Positions 46,264 to 55,532 of a stretch of 64,000 bases of DNA are shown here, in pieces. The translations under genes and the position numbers were made by a program. The DNA is from DATAAP01 sp041690495 (GTDB lineage Bacteria > Pseudomonadota > Alphaproteobacteria > CACIAM-22H2): positions 186,001-250,000 of the forward strand of contig JAWLHE010000001.1 in assembly GCA_041690495.1 (NCBI GenBank). The letters are read 5' to 3'. Numbering within the stretch: the stretch's first letter is position 1; every line of letters starts with the position of its first letter. The notes below the pieces were generated by a model. That model did not search any database. It saw nothing but the letters and a program-made list of their open reading frames with translations, and was not told the DNA's origin.

Positions 46264-47202
46264 ATGACCTTGCGTCCCCGTATCCGGATCGGCACGCGCG
46301 GCTCGCCGCTCGCGCTTGCCCAGGCGGAAGAAGTGCGGCGGCGGCTCGCCGCGGCGTGGCCGGAGCTCGCGGCGCCGGATGCCGTCGAGATCGTGCCCAT
46401 CAAGACCAGCGGCGACCGCATCCAGGACCGCACGCTGGCAACCGCCGGCGGCAAAGGCCTGTTCACCAAGGAGATCGAGGAAGGCCTGCTCGCGGGAACC
46501 GTCGATATCGCCGTGCATTCGATGAAGGACATGCCGACCTGGCTGCCCGACGGCCTGACCATTCCGTGCCTGCTGCCGCGCGAGGATCCGCGCGACGTGC
46601 TGATCGCCTCCGGGGTGCGCGCGCTCGCCGACCTGCCGCAGGGGGCGGTGGTCGGCACGTCGTCGCTGCGCCGCCAGGCGCAGCTGCTGGCGCGCCGGCC
46701 CGACCTGCGGATCGTCAATCTCCGCGGCAATGTCGAGACGCGCCTGCGCAAGATCGCCGCGGGCGAGGCGGACGCCACGCTGCTTGCGCTCGCCGGGCTG
46801 AAGCGGCTCGGCATGGCCGAACACGCCGCCGCGACCCTGCCGACCGACGACATGCTGCCCGCGGTGGCGCAGGGCGCCATCGGCATCGAATGCCGCGGCG
46901 ACGATGCGGCGACGCAAGACATGCTGGCGCCGCTGCACGACGCAGTGACCGGTGCGGCGGTCGCGGCGGAGCGCGCCATGCTCGAGCGCCTCGACGGCTC
47001 GTGCCGGACGCCGATCGCGGCGCTGGCGACGGTGGACGGCGCCGGCGGCCTGACGCTCGACGGCCTGATCGCAACACCTGACGGCAGACGCGTGCTTCGC
47101 GCGCGGCGCGACGGCGACGCACGCGATGCGATGGCGCTAGGCCGCGATGCCGGCGAGGAGCTGCGGCGCGCCGGCGGTCCCGATTTCTTCGGAGCTGTCT
47201 GA
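46264..47202 (+). CDS. hemC: hydroxymethylbilane synthase (porphobilinogen deaminase)
   Basis: A 312-residue enzyme that condenses four porphobilinogens to hydroxymethylbilane. It has RIGTRGSPLALAQA, HSMKDMPT, GTSSLRRQAQL, LRGNVETRL and the dipyrromethane-cofactor cysteine in GSCRTPIAAL at residue 247. It begins the hem cluster and is followed two bases later by hemD. Its start is ATG 46264. Confidence 0.97.
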   Translation: MTLRPRIRIGTRGSPLALAQAEEVRRRLAAAWPELAAPDAVEIVPIKTSGDRIQDRTLATAGGKGLFTKEIEEGLLAGTVDIAVHSMKDMPTWLPDGLTIPCLLPREDPRDVLIASGVRALADLPQGAVVGTSSLRRQAQLLARRPDLRIVNLRGNVETRLRKIAAGEADATLLALAGLKRLGMAEHAAATLPTDDMLPAVAQGAIGIECRGDDAATQDMLAPLHDAVTGAAVAAERAMLERLDGSCRTPIAALATVDGAGGLTLDGLIATPDGRRVLRARRDGDARDAMALGRDAGEELRRAGGPDFFGAV

Positions 47203-47204
47203 TC

Positions 47205-49007
47205 ATGCGAATCCTGGTCACCCGTCCGCGCGAGGACTCCGAGCGTCTCGCGGAAAAGCTCGAGGCGATGGGCCACGAGGTCGTCATCGAACCCCTGTTC
47301 ACGATCGAGCCGGACCTCGACGCGGCGCTCGATCTCGACGGCGTGCAGGCGCTGCTGATGACCAGCGCGAACGGCGTGCGCGCGTTCGCCCTGCGCTCGC
47401 AGCGCCGCGACATTCCCGTCCTTGCCGTCGGCGATGCAACCGCCGCCGCGGCGCGCGACTTCGGCTTCGCGAACGTCGAGAGCGCCGCCGGCAATGTCGA
47501 GGACCTTGCCGATCTCGTCCGCGCCCGCCTCCAGCCCGGGGGCGGCGCCCTGCTGCACGCCGCCGGCAGCGTCACGGCCGGCGATCTCGCCGGCAATCTG
47601 GGTGCCGCCGGCTACGATGTGCGCCGGGTCGTGCTCTATCGCGCGGAACCGGTCGAGGCCCTGTCTGCCGGAACGGCGGCCGCGCTGCGCGACGGCCGCA
47701 TCGATCTGGCGATGTTTTTTTCTCCCCGGACGGCGCGCACCTTTGTTAGCTTGGTCAAGGCTGCCGGGCTCGAGCCCGCCTGCACGAAGGTCGCGGTGCT
47801 GGGTCTGAGTCAAGCCGTACTCGACGCGGCATCGGAGATCGGCTGGGCCGCGCATGGCGCGGCGGCGGAGCCGACCGAGCCGTCATTGCTCGACGCCGTC
47901 GCCCAGTACGACGCGCAGCGGACGGAGACGGTCCGCAGGAATGGAACAAGCGAGGTGATGACGGAAACGCCGCAGGAGAGTGGGACCGCTTCAGATCCTC
48001 GCCCACCAGCCGCCGCAAGCGCCGCCCCGCGCCGGACGGGGGGCGGCGGCGTACTCGCGGCCGCGGCGCTGCTGATTGCGCTCGCGGCGCTTGGCTGGAC
48101 CGCATGGCGCGAATTCGGCCCGAAGTCCGATCCCGGCGCCGCGCGCATGACACAGATCGAACAGCGCATCGCCGCGCTCGATCGCGACGCAGCGGCGCGG
48201 GCCGCGGCAGCCGAGCAGGCGCGCGGCGAGGCCGAGCGGCGCCTCGCCGGGCTCGGCGAGCGCGTCGATGCCGTGCAAGGCCGCATGGCGGGAATGGCAG
48301 GCGCCATCGACGCGCTGAGCGCCCGCATCGAACAACTCGCCCAGGAGCCGGGAAACGAGCCCGACCCGGCGAGACTTGCCGGACTGATCGCGGAGAACCG
48401 CCGCCATTCGCACGAGCTTGCGCGGCTGCAGGAGGAAGTCGCCGGGTTGAACGCGGCGCTGGGCGAGCGCAGCGAGCAGCGCCGCGGCGACAGCCTCGTT
48501 CTTGCGCTCGGCCAGCTGCGCGAGGCTCTTGCCCGCGGTACATCCTATTCGCCGGCGCTCACGACGCTCCGCGCCCTCGGTGCGGACGATCCTGCCGTGG
48601 CGCAGGTCCTGCCGATGCTGGAGCCGCGCGCAGAGCACGGCGTGCCGACGCTCGCCGATCTGCGCGCGCGCTTCGATGGCGTCGCCGCCGAGGTGGTGCG
48701 GCAGGCGCGCGTGTCGGCAACGCAGGAATGGTGGCGACCGGTCGCGGACCGCCTGTCGTCGCTCATTTCCGTGCGCCGCGTCGGCGATGTCGAAGGCGAT
48801 TCGCCGGCGGCGATCGTCGCGCGCGCGGAGCAGAAGCTCGCGGCCGACGACCTTGCGGCAGCCGTTGCGGAGGTCGAGGCGCTGAAAGGCGAAGCGGCCG
48901 CGCCGATACGGTCCTGGCTGATCGAGGCGCGGGCGCGGCTCGCGGCGGATGCGGCGCTGGCGCGGCTTACCGCGCAGGTGCTGCGGTCGGGACAAAGCGG
49001 GCCGTGA
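47205..49007 (+). CDS. hemD: uroporphyrinogen-III synthase fused to a mitofilin/HemX-like membrane domain
   Basis: A 600-residue fusion. Residues 1-240 are a HemD domain (RILVTRPREDSERLAEKLEAMG, LLMTSANGVRAF, FFSPRTARTF) that closes the tetrapyrrole ring to uroporphyrinogen III. A linker leads to one membrane helix (about 282-302), a coiled coil rich in Ala, Glu and Arg (312-430) and an alpha-helical C-terminal part. The second half is the mitofilin/HemX-like protein that is usually a separate gene between hemD and hemY in alphaproteobacteria. No stop lies between; an internal MTETPQES could mark the former start of the separate gene. The stop overlaps hemY as GTGA. Confidence 0.88.
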   Translation: MRILVTRPREDSERLAEKLEAMGHEVVIEPLFTIEPDLDAALDLDGVQALLMTSANGVRAFALRSQRRDIPVLAVGDATAAAARDFGFANVESAAGNVEDLADLVRARLQPGGGALLHAAGSVTAGDLAGNLGAAGYDVRRVVLYRAEPVEALSAGTAAALRDGRIDLAMFFSPRTARTFVSLVKAAGLEPACTKVAVLGLSQAVLDAASEIGWAAHGAAAEPTEPSLLDAVAQYDAQRTETVRRNGTSEVMTETPQESGTASDPRPPAAASAAPRRTGGGGVLAAAALLIALAALGWTAWREFGPKSDPGAARMTQIEQRIAALDRDAAARAAAAEQARGEAERRLAGLGERVDAVQGRMAGMAGAIDALSARIEQLAQEPGNEPDPARLAGLIAENRRHSHELARLQEEVAGLNAALGERSEQRRGDSLVLALGQLREALARGTSYSPALTTLRALGADDPAVAQVLPMLEPRAEHGVPTLADLRARFDGVAAEVVRQARVSATQEWWRPVADRLSSLISVRRVGDVEGDSPAAIVARAEQKLAADDLAAAVAEVEALKGEAAAPIRSWLIEARARLAADAALARLTAQVLRSGQSGP

Positions 49008-50383
49008 TCCGCGCGCTCGTTCTGCTGCTGCTGCTCGCAGCCTTCATGCTGGCGGTCGCCTGGTTTGCCGAGCGGCCCGGCAATGTCGCGATCGTCTGGC
49101 AGGGCTGGCGCATCGACACCTCGGTGCCGATCCTGATCGCGGCGGTGGCGCTGATCGCCGCCGTCGCTGCCTTCCTCTACCGCTTCTGGCGCGCGCTGGT
49201 CGGCGCACCCCACGCGTTCGGACGCTGGCGGCGCGAGCGCCGGCGGCGCAAAGGATACGTGGCGCTGACGCAGGGAATGGTCGCGGTCGCCGCGGGAGAT
49301 CCCGACGAGGCGCGCCGACAGGCGCGCCGTGCCGACGTGCTGCTCAACGAGCCGCCGCTGACGATGCTGCTCTCGGCGCAGGCGGCGCAGCTCAACGGCG
49401 ACGAAACCGCGGCGAGCCGCTATTTCACGCAGATGCTGGAGCGCGGCGAGACCGAGTTCCTGGGCCTGCGCGGCCTGCTGATCCAGGCAATGCGCGCGGG
49501 CGACCATGCGCGCGCGATGGCCCTGGCGCGGCGCGCGCGCGCGCTGCGTCCGAAGACGCCATGGGTGCTGACGACGCTGTTCGAACTCGAGAGCCGAACC
49601 GGCAATTGGCGCGAGGCGGCCGACACGCTGGCGCTGGCGCAGCGCGCCAGGGCGCTGCCGGCACCGCAGGCGCGGCGGCACGAGGCGGCGGTGCTGATCG
49701 AGCTGTCGCGCGATGCTGCCGCCGCGGGGCGCGCCCGCGATGCGCTGCGCCATGCCGAGCAGGCGCACCGGGCCGATCCCGATCATGCGGCCGCCGCGAT
49801 CTGGCTGGCCGAGCGTTATGCCGATGCCGGCAAGGCCCGTGCCGCCGAGAAGCTCGTCGAGCAGCAATGGGCGCGGGCGCCGCATCCGGATCTGCTGGCG
49901 GCTTATCGCCGTGCGCGTCCGGTCGCCGAACCGCTGCAATGGGTCAAGCAGGTCGAGAGGCTGGTACGGCTTGCCCCCCTGCATCGCGAGAGCATGATGA
50001 CGCTCGGCCTCGCCAATCTCGAGGCGAAGCTGTGGGGCGAGGCGCGCCGGCACCTGACGGCGGCTATCGAGGCGAGCGGCGGCGAGCCGAGCGCCGGGCT
50101 GTGCCGGCTGATGGCCAGGGTCGAGGAGGAGGAGAATGCCGACCCTGCCGCCGTGCATCGCTGGCTGACGCGCGCCGCGGAGGCGCCGCCCGATCCGGCC
50201 TGGGTATGCAATGCCTGCGGCGCCGCGCATGCGCGCTGGCAGGCCAACTGTCCGCGCTGCGGCAGCTTCGACAAGCTGGAATGGCGCGCTCCGGCGCGCG
50301 TGCAGCCGGTTCTGGTCCGGACCGAAACGGCGCCTGCGGCGCTGACCTCACCCGAAGAGAGCCCGTCGACCGGCCCGGGCTAA
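49004..50383 (+). CDS. hemY: HemY-like TPR inner-membrane protein with C-terminal zinc ribbon
   Basis: A 459-residue protein with two N-terminal membrane helices (about residues 3-20 and 42-62), TPR-like repeats over residues 90-400 and, near the C terminus, two Cys-x-x-Cys pairs (CNACG and CPRCG) that form a probable zinc ribbon. HemY proteins of this type sit with hemCD and are thought to organise the pathway; this is not protoporphyrinogen oxidase. It begins at GTG 49004 in the overlap with hemD. Confidence 0.88.
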   Translation: MIRALVLLLLLAAFMLAVAWFAERPGNVAIVWQGWRIDTSVPILIAAVALIAAVAAFLYRFWRALVGAPHAFGRWRRERRRRKGYVALTQGMVAVAAGDPDEARRQARRADVLLNEPPLTMLLSAQAAQLNGDETAASRYFTQMLERGETEFLGLRGLLIQAMRAGDHARAMALARRARALRPKTPWVLTTLFELESRTGNWREAADTLALAQRARALPAPQARRHEAAVLIELSRDAAAAGRARDALRHAEQAHRADPDHAAAAIWLAERYADAGKARAAEKLVEQQWARAPHPDLLAAYRRARPVAEPLQWVKQVERLVRLAPLHRESMMTLGLANLEAKLWGEARRHLTAAIEASGGEPSAGLCRLMARVEEEENADPAAVHRWLTRAAEAPPDPAWVCNACGAAHARWQANCPRCGSFDKLEWRAPARVQPVLVRTETAPAALTSPEESPSTGPG

Positions 50384-50391
50384 GCGCGGCA

Positions 50392-50577
50392 TCAGGCGCT
50401 GCCGTTGCTCTCGCTGCTCTCGCGCAATGCCTTGGTGACGTCGTAGATCATCAGCCCGAGCACCAGAATGATGATGATCGACAGCGGCCAGGACTTCAGC
50501 CACCAGCCGAGAAAGCCCAGGAAACCGGCGATCAAGATGATTCCCACGGTGGCGCCGATCAGGTTCAATTTGAACAT
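50392..50577 (-). CDS. small membrane protein of 61 residues
   Basis: A short hydrophobic protein with two predicted helices (about residues 6-27 and 30-45) and a charged tail KALRESSESN. It is convergent with hemY (8 bp from its stop). The G/GAGGATGGG before its ATG is a good ribosome site. Family not recognised. Confidence 0.65.
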   Translation of the reverse strand: MFKLNLIGATVGIILIAGFLGFLGWWLKSWPLSIIIILVLGLMIYDVTKALRESSESNGSA

Positions 50578-50616
50578 CCCATCCTCCCTGCCGCGCCGAC
50601 CGGCGCCGGCCCATAT

Positions 50617-51981
50617 CTAGTCGAGTTGCAGATCGGCGAGCCAGCGCGCGGTCCGCAGCAGGCGCGCGTCGTTGCCGCGTGCGCCGATGAGCTGCACGCC
50701 CATCGGCAGGCCGGCTTCGTTCTGCAGCAACGGCAATGTCAGCGCAGGCACGCCGCATAAGGTCCACAGCGAGCAGAAAATCGGGCTTCCGGTGGCCTCG
50801 AGTCCGAGCGGGGCGACGCCCGGCGCCGCGGGCGTCAGGAACGCGTCGTAGGAGAAGAAGGCCTCATCCAGGGCCTCGTTGAGTGCGGAAACCGCGTTGA
50901 CGGCACGCTGGTAATCATAGGCGAGGTGCCTGCGGCCGCGTTCGATCATCTCGCGAAGCGTCGGGCTGAGCTGGTCGCGCCCGCGCTCGTATTCCTCGTT
51001 CAGATTGACCGCGAGATCCGTCTCCATGATCGTGCGATGCCAGTCGATCGCATTGGCGAACGGCGCGGGCAGGTCGAGACGGGTGACGCGGTCGCCCAAC
51101 GCGTCGACCAGTTCGGCAAATGCCTCGTGCGTCTCGGCATCGGCCTTGTCCCAGACCGGCGAGGGAACGAAGGCGAGGCGAGGCGGCAGCGGCGGCTCGG
51201 ACATGGCGGTCGCCCTGAGCGGCGGCGGCGCAACCGCCCGAGTGTCCGGATCGTCCTCGTCGACCCCGATCAGGCATTCGGTGAGCAGCGCCACGTCCTC
51301 GATCGAGCGCGCGAACGTGCCGACGTGGTCGAGAACCCGGGACAGTCGGAGCACGCCCGTGCGCGGGATCAGCCCGTGCGTCGGCTTGAACCCGTAGACG
51401 CCGCAGAAGGCCGCCGGCCGGATCACCGAGCCGTTGGTCTGGCTGCCGAGCGCGAGCGGCACCATGCCCGATGCGACGGCCGCGGCGGAGCCGCTGGACG
51501 ATCCGCCGGGTGTCCGCTTCGGATCGTGCGGGTTGGTCGTCTTGCCGGGAGCGTACATGGCAAGCTCGGTCGTCACCGTCTTGCCCATGATGACGGCGCC
51601 GGCCTGGCGCAACCTGGCGACCGCGACCGCGTCGCGGCGCGGCGTGCGGCCGGCATGCAGGACCGTTCCGTCCTCGGTCGGCATGTCGCCGGTGTCGAAG
51701 ATGTCCTTCACGCCGACCGGCACGCCGTGCAGAGGGCCGTGCGGCCGGCCGCGGCGATGCGCATCGTCCGCCGCATCGGCCTGCGCGAGCGCATGATTGC
51801 GGTCGAGGAATGTCCACGCCTGGACGGCCGGCTCGAGCCTGCCGATGCATGCGAGGCAGGCCTCGGTCAGCTCGCGCGAGGTCATACGTCCGTCGCGGAT
51901 GGCGGCGGCCGCGTCCGCCGCCGTCATCTGCTCGAGACCTTCCGTATCCGTCTGCACGCCAGTGTTCACGGCCGATCTCAT
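50617..51981 (-). CDS. amidase signature family hydrolase
   Basis: A 454-residue amidase with the Ser-cisSer-Lys triad: lysine in VGVKDIFDTGD, the serine-rich core GGSSSGSAAAVASG, and the cis-Ser in QTNGSVIRPAAFCG. The start ATG 51981 overlaps the dctM stop by ATGA, so it is translated with the TRAP transporter. It probably cleaves an amide or a small peptide-like solute imported by that transporter, releasing ammonia. A GatA role is unlikely: no gatC or gatB is nearby. Confidence 0.9.
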   Translation of the reverse strand: MRSAVNTGVQTDTEGLEQMTAADAAAAIRDGRMTSRELTEACLACIGRLEPAVQAWTFLDRNHALAQADAADDAHRRGRPHGPLHGVPVGVKDIFDTGDMPTEDGTVLHAGRTPRRDAVAVARLRQAGAVIMGKTVTTELAMYAPGKTTNPHDPKRTPGGSSSGSAAAVASGMVPLALGSQTNGSVIRPAAFCGVYGFKPTHGLIPRTGVLRLSRVLDHVGTFARSIEDVALLTECLIGVDEDDPDTRAVAPPPLRATAMSEPPLPPRLAFVPSPVWDKADAETHEAFAELVDALGDRVTRLDLPAPFANAIDWHRTIMETDLAVNLNEEYERGRDQLSPTLREMIERGRRHLAYDYQRAVNAVSALNEALDEAFFSYDAFLTPAAPGVAPLGLEATGSPIFCSLWTLCGVPALTLPLLQNEAGLPMGVQLIGARGNDARLLRTARWLADLQLD

Positions 51982-53333
51982 CGCGGATTGTAGAGGAGGT
52001 CCGGCAGCCAAAAGACGAGCTGCGGGAACACGTAGACCAGCACCATTGCCAGGAACACCAGGCCCACATAGGGCAGCGTGCCCTTGAAGATGTCCACCAG
52101 CTCCACGCCTTTGGGGGCAACGCCCTTCAGGTAGAAGGCGGACATCGCCACCGGCGGCGTATTGAACGCGGTCTGGGTGTTCAGCGCCACGAGGATGCCG
52201 AAGAAGATCGGGTGGACGCCGAAATCGTCCAGCAGCGGCAGGAAGATGGGCACGAAGATGATGATGATCTCCGTCCACTCCAGCGGCCAGCCGAGCAGGA
52301 AGATGATCGCCTGCGTCAGCAGCAGGAACTGCGTGCCCGACAGATCGAGCGAGAGGAAGAACCTCTCGATGACGCCCTGGCCGCCGAGATAGGCGAACAC
52401 GGACGAGAACGTCCACGAGCCGATGAACAGGAAGCAGACCATCGCGGTCGCGCGCGCCGTCAGGTAGACCGACTCCTGCAGGCGCGCGAAGTCGAGCTGC
52501 CGGTAGCATGCCGCGAGGACGAGGCTGCCGAGCGAGCCGATCCCCGCCGCCTCGGTCGGCGTGGCGAGTCCGAACAGGATGCAGCCCAGCACCGCCGTAA
52601 TGAGCAGGGCGAGCGGCACGAAGGATGTCAGCAGAGCCATCAGAACCTTCGTGAGCGGAACGTCGGTCTCCTCCTTGGGCAGCTTGGGCGCCAGCGCCGG
52701 GTTAACCATGGCGCGGACGATTACGTAGGCGATATAGAAGCCGGCCAGCATGAGACCCGGGATCATCGCCGCTGCATACAGACGGACCGCCGAGATTCCG
52801 GCCGTTGCCGCATAGACGATCAGCAGGATGCTCGGCGGAATCAGGATGCCGAGGCAGCCGCCGGCGCAGACGACGCCGGTGGCCAGCCGGACGTCGTAAC
52901 CGGCGCGCAGCATCGCCGGCAGCGCGAGCAGGCCCATCAGGGTCACGACCGCGCCGACGATGCCGGTTGCTGTCGCGAACATCGCGCAGGTGATCAGCGT
53001 CGCAACGGCAAGCGAGCCGGGCACGTTCTTGGCCGCGAGCTGTATCGAGAAGAACAACCGGTCCAGGATGTTCGACCGTTCGACCACGTAGCCCATGAAC
53101 AGGAACAGCGGCACCGCGGTGAGCACGTCGTTGGTGGTGACCTCGAAGGTTTTCTGCACCAGCAGCGTGAAAATGCGGTTGTCGAACATGTGCGTCATCT
53201 GGTCCGGCACCGCGAAGGCGTAGTAGCCGAACGCCACACCCATCGCCATCAGCGAGAAGGCGATCGGGAAGCCGAGCATGATGACGAACAGGAACAGCAC
53301 CAGCATCAGCATGCCAACCTGGGGATCGGTCAT
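51978..53333 (-). CDS. dctM: TRAP transporter large permease (DctM)
   Basis: A 451-residue protein with about 12 membrane helices and DctM hallmarks: GVVCAGGCLGILIPPSI, the second-half repeat ATPTEAAGIGSLGSL, and FNTPPVAMSAFYLKGVAP near the end. It forms the ion-coupled channel of a TRAP transporter and works with DctQ and DctP encoded just upstream. It starts at ATG 53333, two bases after the dctQ stop. Confidence 0.94.
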   Translation of the reverse strand: MTDPQVGMLMLVLFLFVIMLGFPIAFSLMAMGVAFGYYAFAVPDQMTHMFDNRIFTLLVQKTFEVTTNDVLTAVPLFLFMGYVVERSNILDRLFFSIQLAAKNVPGSLAVATLITCAMFATATGIVGAVVTLMGLLALPAMLRAGYDVRLATGVVCAGGCLGILIPPSILLIVYAATAGISAVRLYAAAMIPGLMLAGFYIAYVIVRAMVNPALAPKLPKEETDVPLTKVLMALLTSFVPLALLITAVLGCILFGLATPTEAAGIGSLGSLVLAACYRQLDFARLQESVYLTARATAMVCFLFIGSWTFSSVFAYLGGQGVIERFFLSLDLSGTQFLLLTQAIIFLLGWPLEWTEIIIIFVPIFLPLLDDFGVHPIFFGILVALNTQTAFNTPPVAMSAFYLKGVAPKGVELVDIFKGTLPYVGLVFLAMVLVYVFPQLVFWLPDLLYNPR

Positions 53334-53335
53334 CG

Positions 53336-53926
53336 TCAGGCTCCCCTGGCCGTCGTTGCGGCCTTGCCTTGCTTGGCGTGCAGGATGACGGTTTCGGTTT
53401 CCTCGACGTCGTGCATGCGTCGCGGCCACGCATTATTGCGGATGCAAAGGATACAGCGCATGACTTCCGCGACGCCCTGGATGAGCAGCAGCACGCCGGT
53501 CAGCGGGATCAGGCCCTTGAGCGGGAAGATCGGTGCGCCGGCCGGGCTGAAGACGCTCACTTCCTTGAACATCCACGACATCTTGGCGAAGCCGTAGCCC
53601 GAATAGATCAGCGCGAGGATGCCCGGAAAAAAGAACAGGAAATAGAGAATCAGATCGAGCGTCGCCTGCATGCGCGGCGGCCACAGGCGGTAGAGCATGT
53701 CGCCGCGGACGTGGGCGTTGCGCGCCAGCCCGTAAGCGCCCGCGAGCAGGAAGAGAGCCCCGTAGGTGATGTAGGCGACGTCATACGCCCATGTCGTCGG
53801 CGCGTTGAACACATAGCGGACGATGACCTCGTAGCTGACGCCGAAGGTCAGGACCAGGATAAGCCAGCCGGCGCACCTGCCGACCCATGTGCTGAGAAGG
53901 TCGATGAACAAGATCGTTCTGATCAA
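53336..53926 (-). CDS. dctQ: TRAP transporter small permease (DctQ)
   Basis: A 196-residue protein with four membrane helices and the typical VIVRYVFNAPTTWAYDV segment and a short AHVRGDMLY loop. It pairs with DctM. The start is TTG 53926, supported by GGGGAG seven bases before it and by the position of the first helix; no ATG or GTG lies in frame before that helix. The hairpin at 53977-54002 lies between dctP and this gene. Confidence 0.9.
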   Translation of the reverse strand: MIRTILFIDLLSTWVGRCAGWLILVLTFGVSYEVIVRYVFNAPTTWAYDVAYITYGALFLLAGAYGLARNAHVRGDMLYRLWPPRMQATLDLILYFLFFFPGILALIYSGYGFAKMSWMFKEVSVFSPAGAPIFPLKGLIPLTGVLLLIQGVAEVMRCILCIRNNAWPRRMHDVEETETVILHAKQGKAATTARGA

Positions 53927-53976
53927 ACGTCGCTCCCCTGCTGAGCGCGGGCCGTTCGGCCCGATTATAAAATTGG

Positions 53977-54002
53977 GGGGCGGCGCCGCTAAGCGCCGCC
54001 CC
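53977..54002 (-). terminator. intercistronic hairpin between dctP and dctQ
   Basis: Perfect 10-bp arms (GGGGCGGCGC / GCGCCGCCCC) around a six-base loop; on the minus strand the stem is followed within a few bases by ATTTTAT. It lies 36 bp after the dctP stop and could lower read-through into dctQM, giving more binding protein than permease, as in other binding-protein operons. Confidence 0.75.
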
Positions 54003-54037
54003 GAGGCAGATCCGGGTGCTTCCCGGTATTGAGTTTC

Positions 54038-55174
54038 TTAGAGCGCCATCTTGCCGAAGTGGTGCTCGTACGCCACGCGGTAGTCGGCGGCGTTGAACAT
54101 GTCGTAGTACACGACCCGCTTTACCCATTCCTTCTGCGAGTCCATGACCTTCTTCATGAAGGGGTCCTTGCCGAGCTGCTCGATCAGGCCGTCCCAGGCC
54201 TTGATCTGCGCCTCGAACACGTCCTTCGGCGTGCGAATGACGTTGACCTTGTCCTTGTTGATCAGCTCCTGCAGGTCCTTCGAGTAGTAGTCCTGTGACT
54301 TCCAGTCGTTCGCGGACGACGCGGCTTCGGCGGCATAGCGCAGGATCGCCTGCTGCTCCTTGGCAAGGCTGTTGAACTTCGCCTTGTTGATCATGACTTC
54401 AAAGTACTCGGTGGCCTGATGGTAGCTGCCGAGCATGTAGTTCTTGGCCACGTCCTGGGCGCCGAAGCGGCGGTCCGAGGTCGGGTTGTTGAACTCGAAG
54501 CCGTCGATCACGCCGCGCTCCATGGCCGGCACGATTTCACCGCCCGGGAGCTGTGCGACCGAAAGGCCCATCGCCTGCATCAGGTCCGCGGCAAGGCCGA
54601 CCGTGCGGTACTTGAGGCCCTTCATGTCGTTGACGGACTTGATCGGCTTCTTGAACCAGCCGAGCGGCTGGGTCGGCATCGGCATGCAGAAGAAGCTGAC
54701 GATGTTGAGCTTGAGAATGTTGTCGATCAGCTCTGCATACAGCTCCTTGCCGCCGCCGTTGTGGATCCAGCCGAGGCCCTGGCTGGCATTGAAGCCGAAC
54801 ACCGGGCCGCTGCCGAACAGCGAGGCGGCCTTGTGCTTGCCGTACCAGTACACCGGGACGGTGTGGGCGCCGTCGAGAACGCCGGCATGCACGGCATCCT
54901 GCACGCTGAACGGGTGGACGACGGAGCCGCCGACCAGGTAGTCGATCTTCATCCGCGCGCCGGACATCTCGTTGACGCGCTTGACGTAATCCTCCGCGAA
55001 CTCGTTGAAGACGTCCTTGGCGCCCCACGAGCCCTGCATCTTCAGCGTGACGGTCTGCGCGCGCGAGACATTGGGCGCCGCGATCGAGCCGGCCGCTGTC
55101 GCGATGCCGCCCGCGGCCACCGTCTTCAGGAACGTGCGCCGGCCCTTGGCACGCTTAATGGTTGTGTCGGTCAT
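54038..55174 (-). CDS. dctP: TRAP transporter substrate-binding protein (DctP family)
   Basis: A 378-residue periplasmic protein with a Tat-type leader (RRTFLKTVAAGG, twin Arg at 12-13) and mature protein beginning near QTVTLKMQG. The DctP-fold segment GLKYRTVGLAADLMQAMG includes the conserved Arg that usually binds a carboxylate. Members of this sub-branch bind keto acids, mandelate-like or amide compounds; the linked amidase fits an amide-bearing organic acid. Start ATG 55174 with GGAGGATAA upstream. Ligand unknown. Confidence 0.9.
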   Translation of the reverse strand: MTDTTIKRAKGRRTFLKTVAAGGIATAAGSIAAPNVSRAQTVTLKMQGSWGAKDVFNEFAEDYVKRVNEMSGARMKIDYLVGGSVVHPFSVQDAVHAGVLDGAHTVPVYWYGKHKAASLFGSGPVFGFNASQGLGWIHNGGGKELYAELIDNILKLNIVSFFCMPMPTQPLGWFKKPIKSVNDMKGLKYRTVGLAADLMQAMGLSVAQLPGGEIVPAMERGVIDGFEFNNPTSDRRFGAQDVAKNYMLGSYHQATEYFEVMINKAKFNSLAKEQQAILRYAAEAASSANDWKSQDYYSKDLQELINKDKVNVIRTPKDVFEAQIKAWDGLIEQLGKDPFMKKVMDSQKEWVKRVVYYDMFNAADYRVAYEHHFGKMAL

Positions 55175-55532
55175 CCGCGTTATCCTCCTCTTTGATTTAG
55201 ATCTTGATGAACACCGAGAACGCGCCGCCAATTCCCCGCACGGCGGGCTTCGGTCCTTTGCACCCGCAAATCCACCCGCTCTTCCAGACGGTTAGGACAA
55301 ACCAATCTGCCGCATCCTTGCGGGCGAGTAAAGTCCGGCCTGAGCGGGGCACGATCTGGCATTGAGCGGCCGGCGGGGCAGGGGCGGCGGGCAGGATTTC
55401 GACGCCGCAAGGGGCCATGGGACAGCATGTTGTCCGCAACCGCCGCGCGATCCCCGCCGGTTTCGCCTGGAGGCATCGGTCGGCGGAGGGGGGGGGTGAA
55501 GGCTTGCGCGCTCCGGGTATAAGATCGAACCC
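55175..55532. other. 358-bp intergenic region without a gene
   Basis: The region separates divergent dctP and the SnoaL-like gene and must hold both promoters. It includes a GGAGG ribosome site for dctP at its left end and runs of G at 55485-55495. Short frames here are arginine-rich shadows. I see no clear promoter motif or repeat. Confidence 0.35.

Noticed and set aside
55180..55476. Minus-strand frame in the dctP/SnoaL intergenic region
   Set aside because: Arginine- and proline-rich with no ribosome site; composition typical of a shadow frame in G+C-rich DNA.
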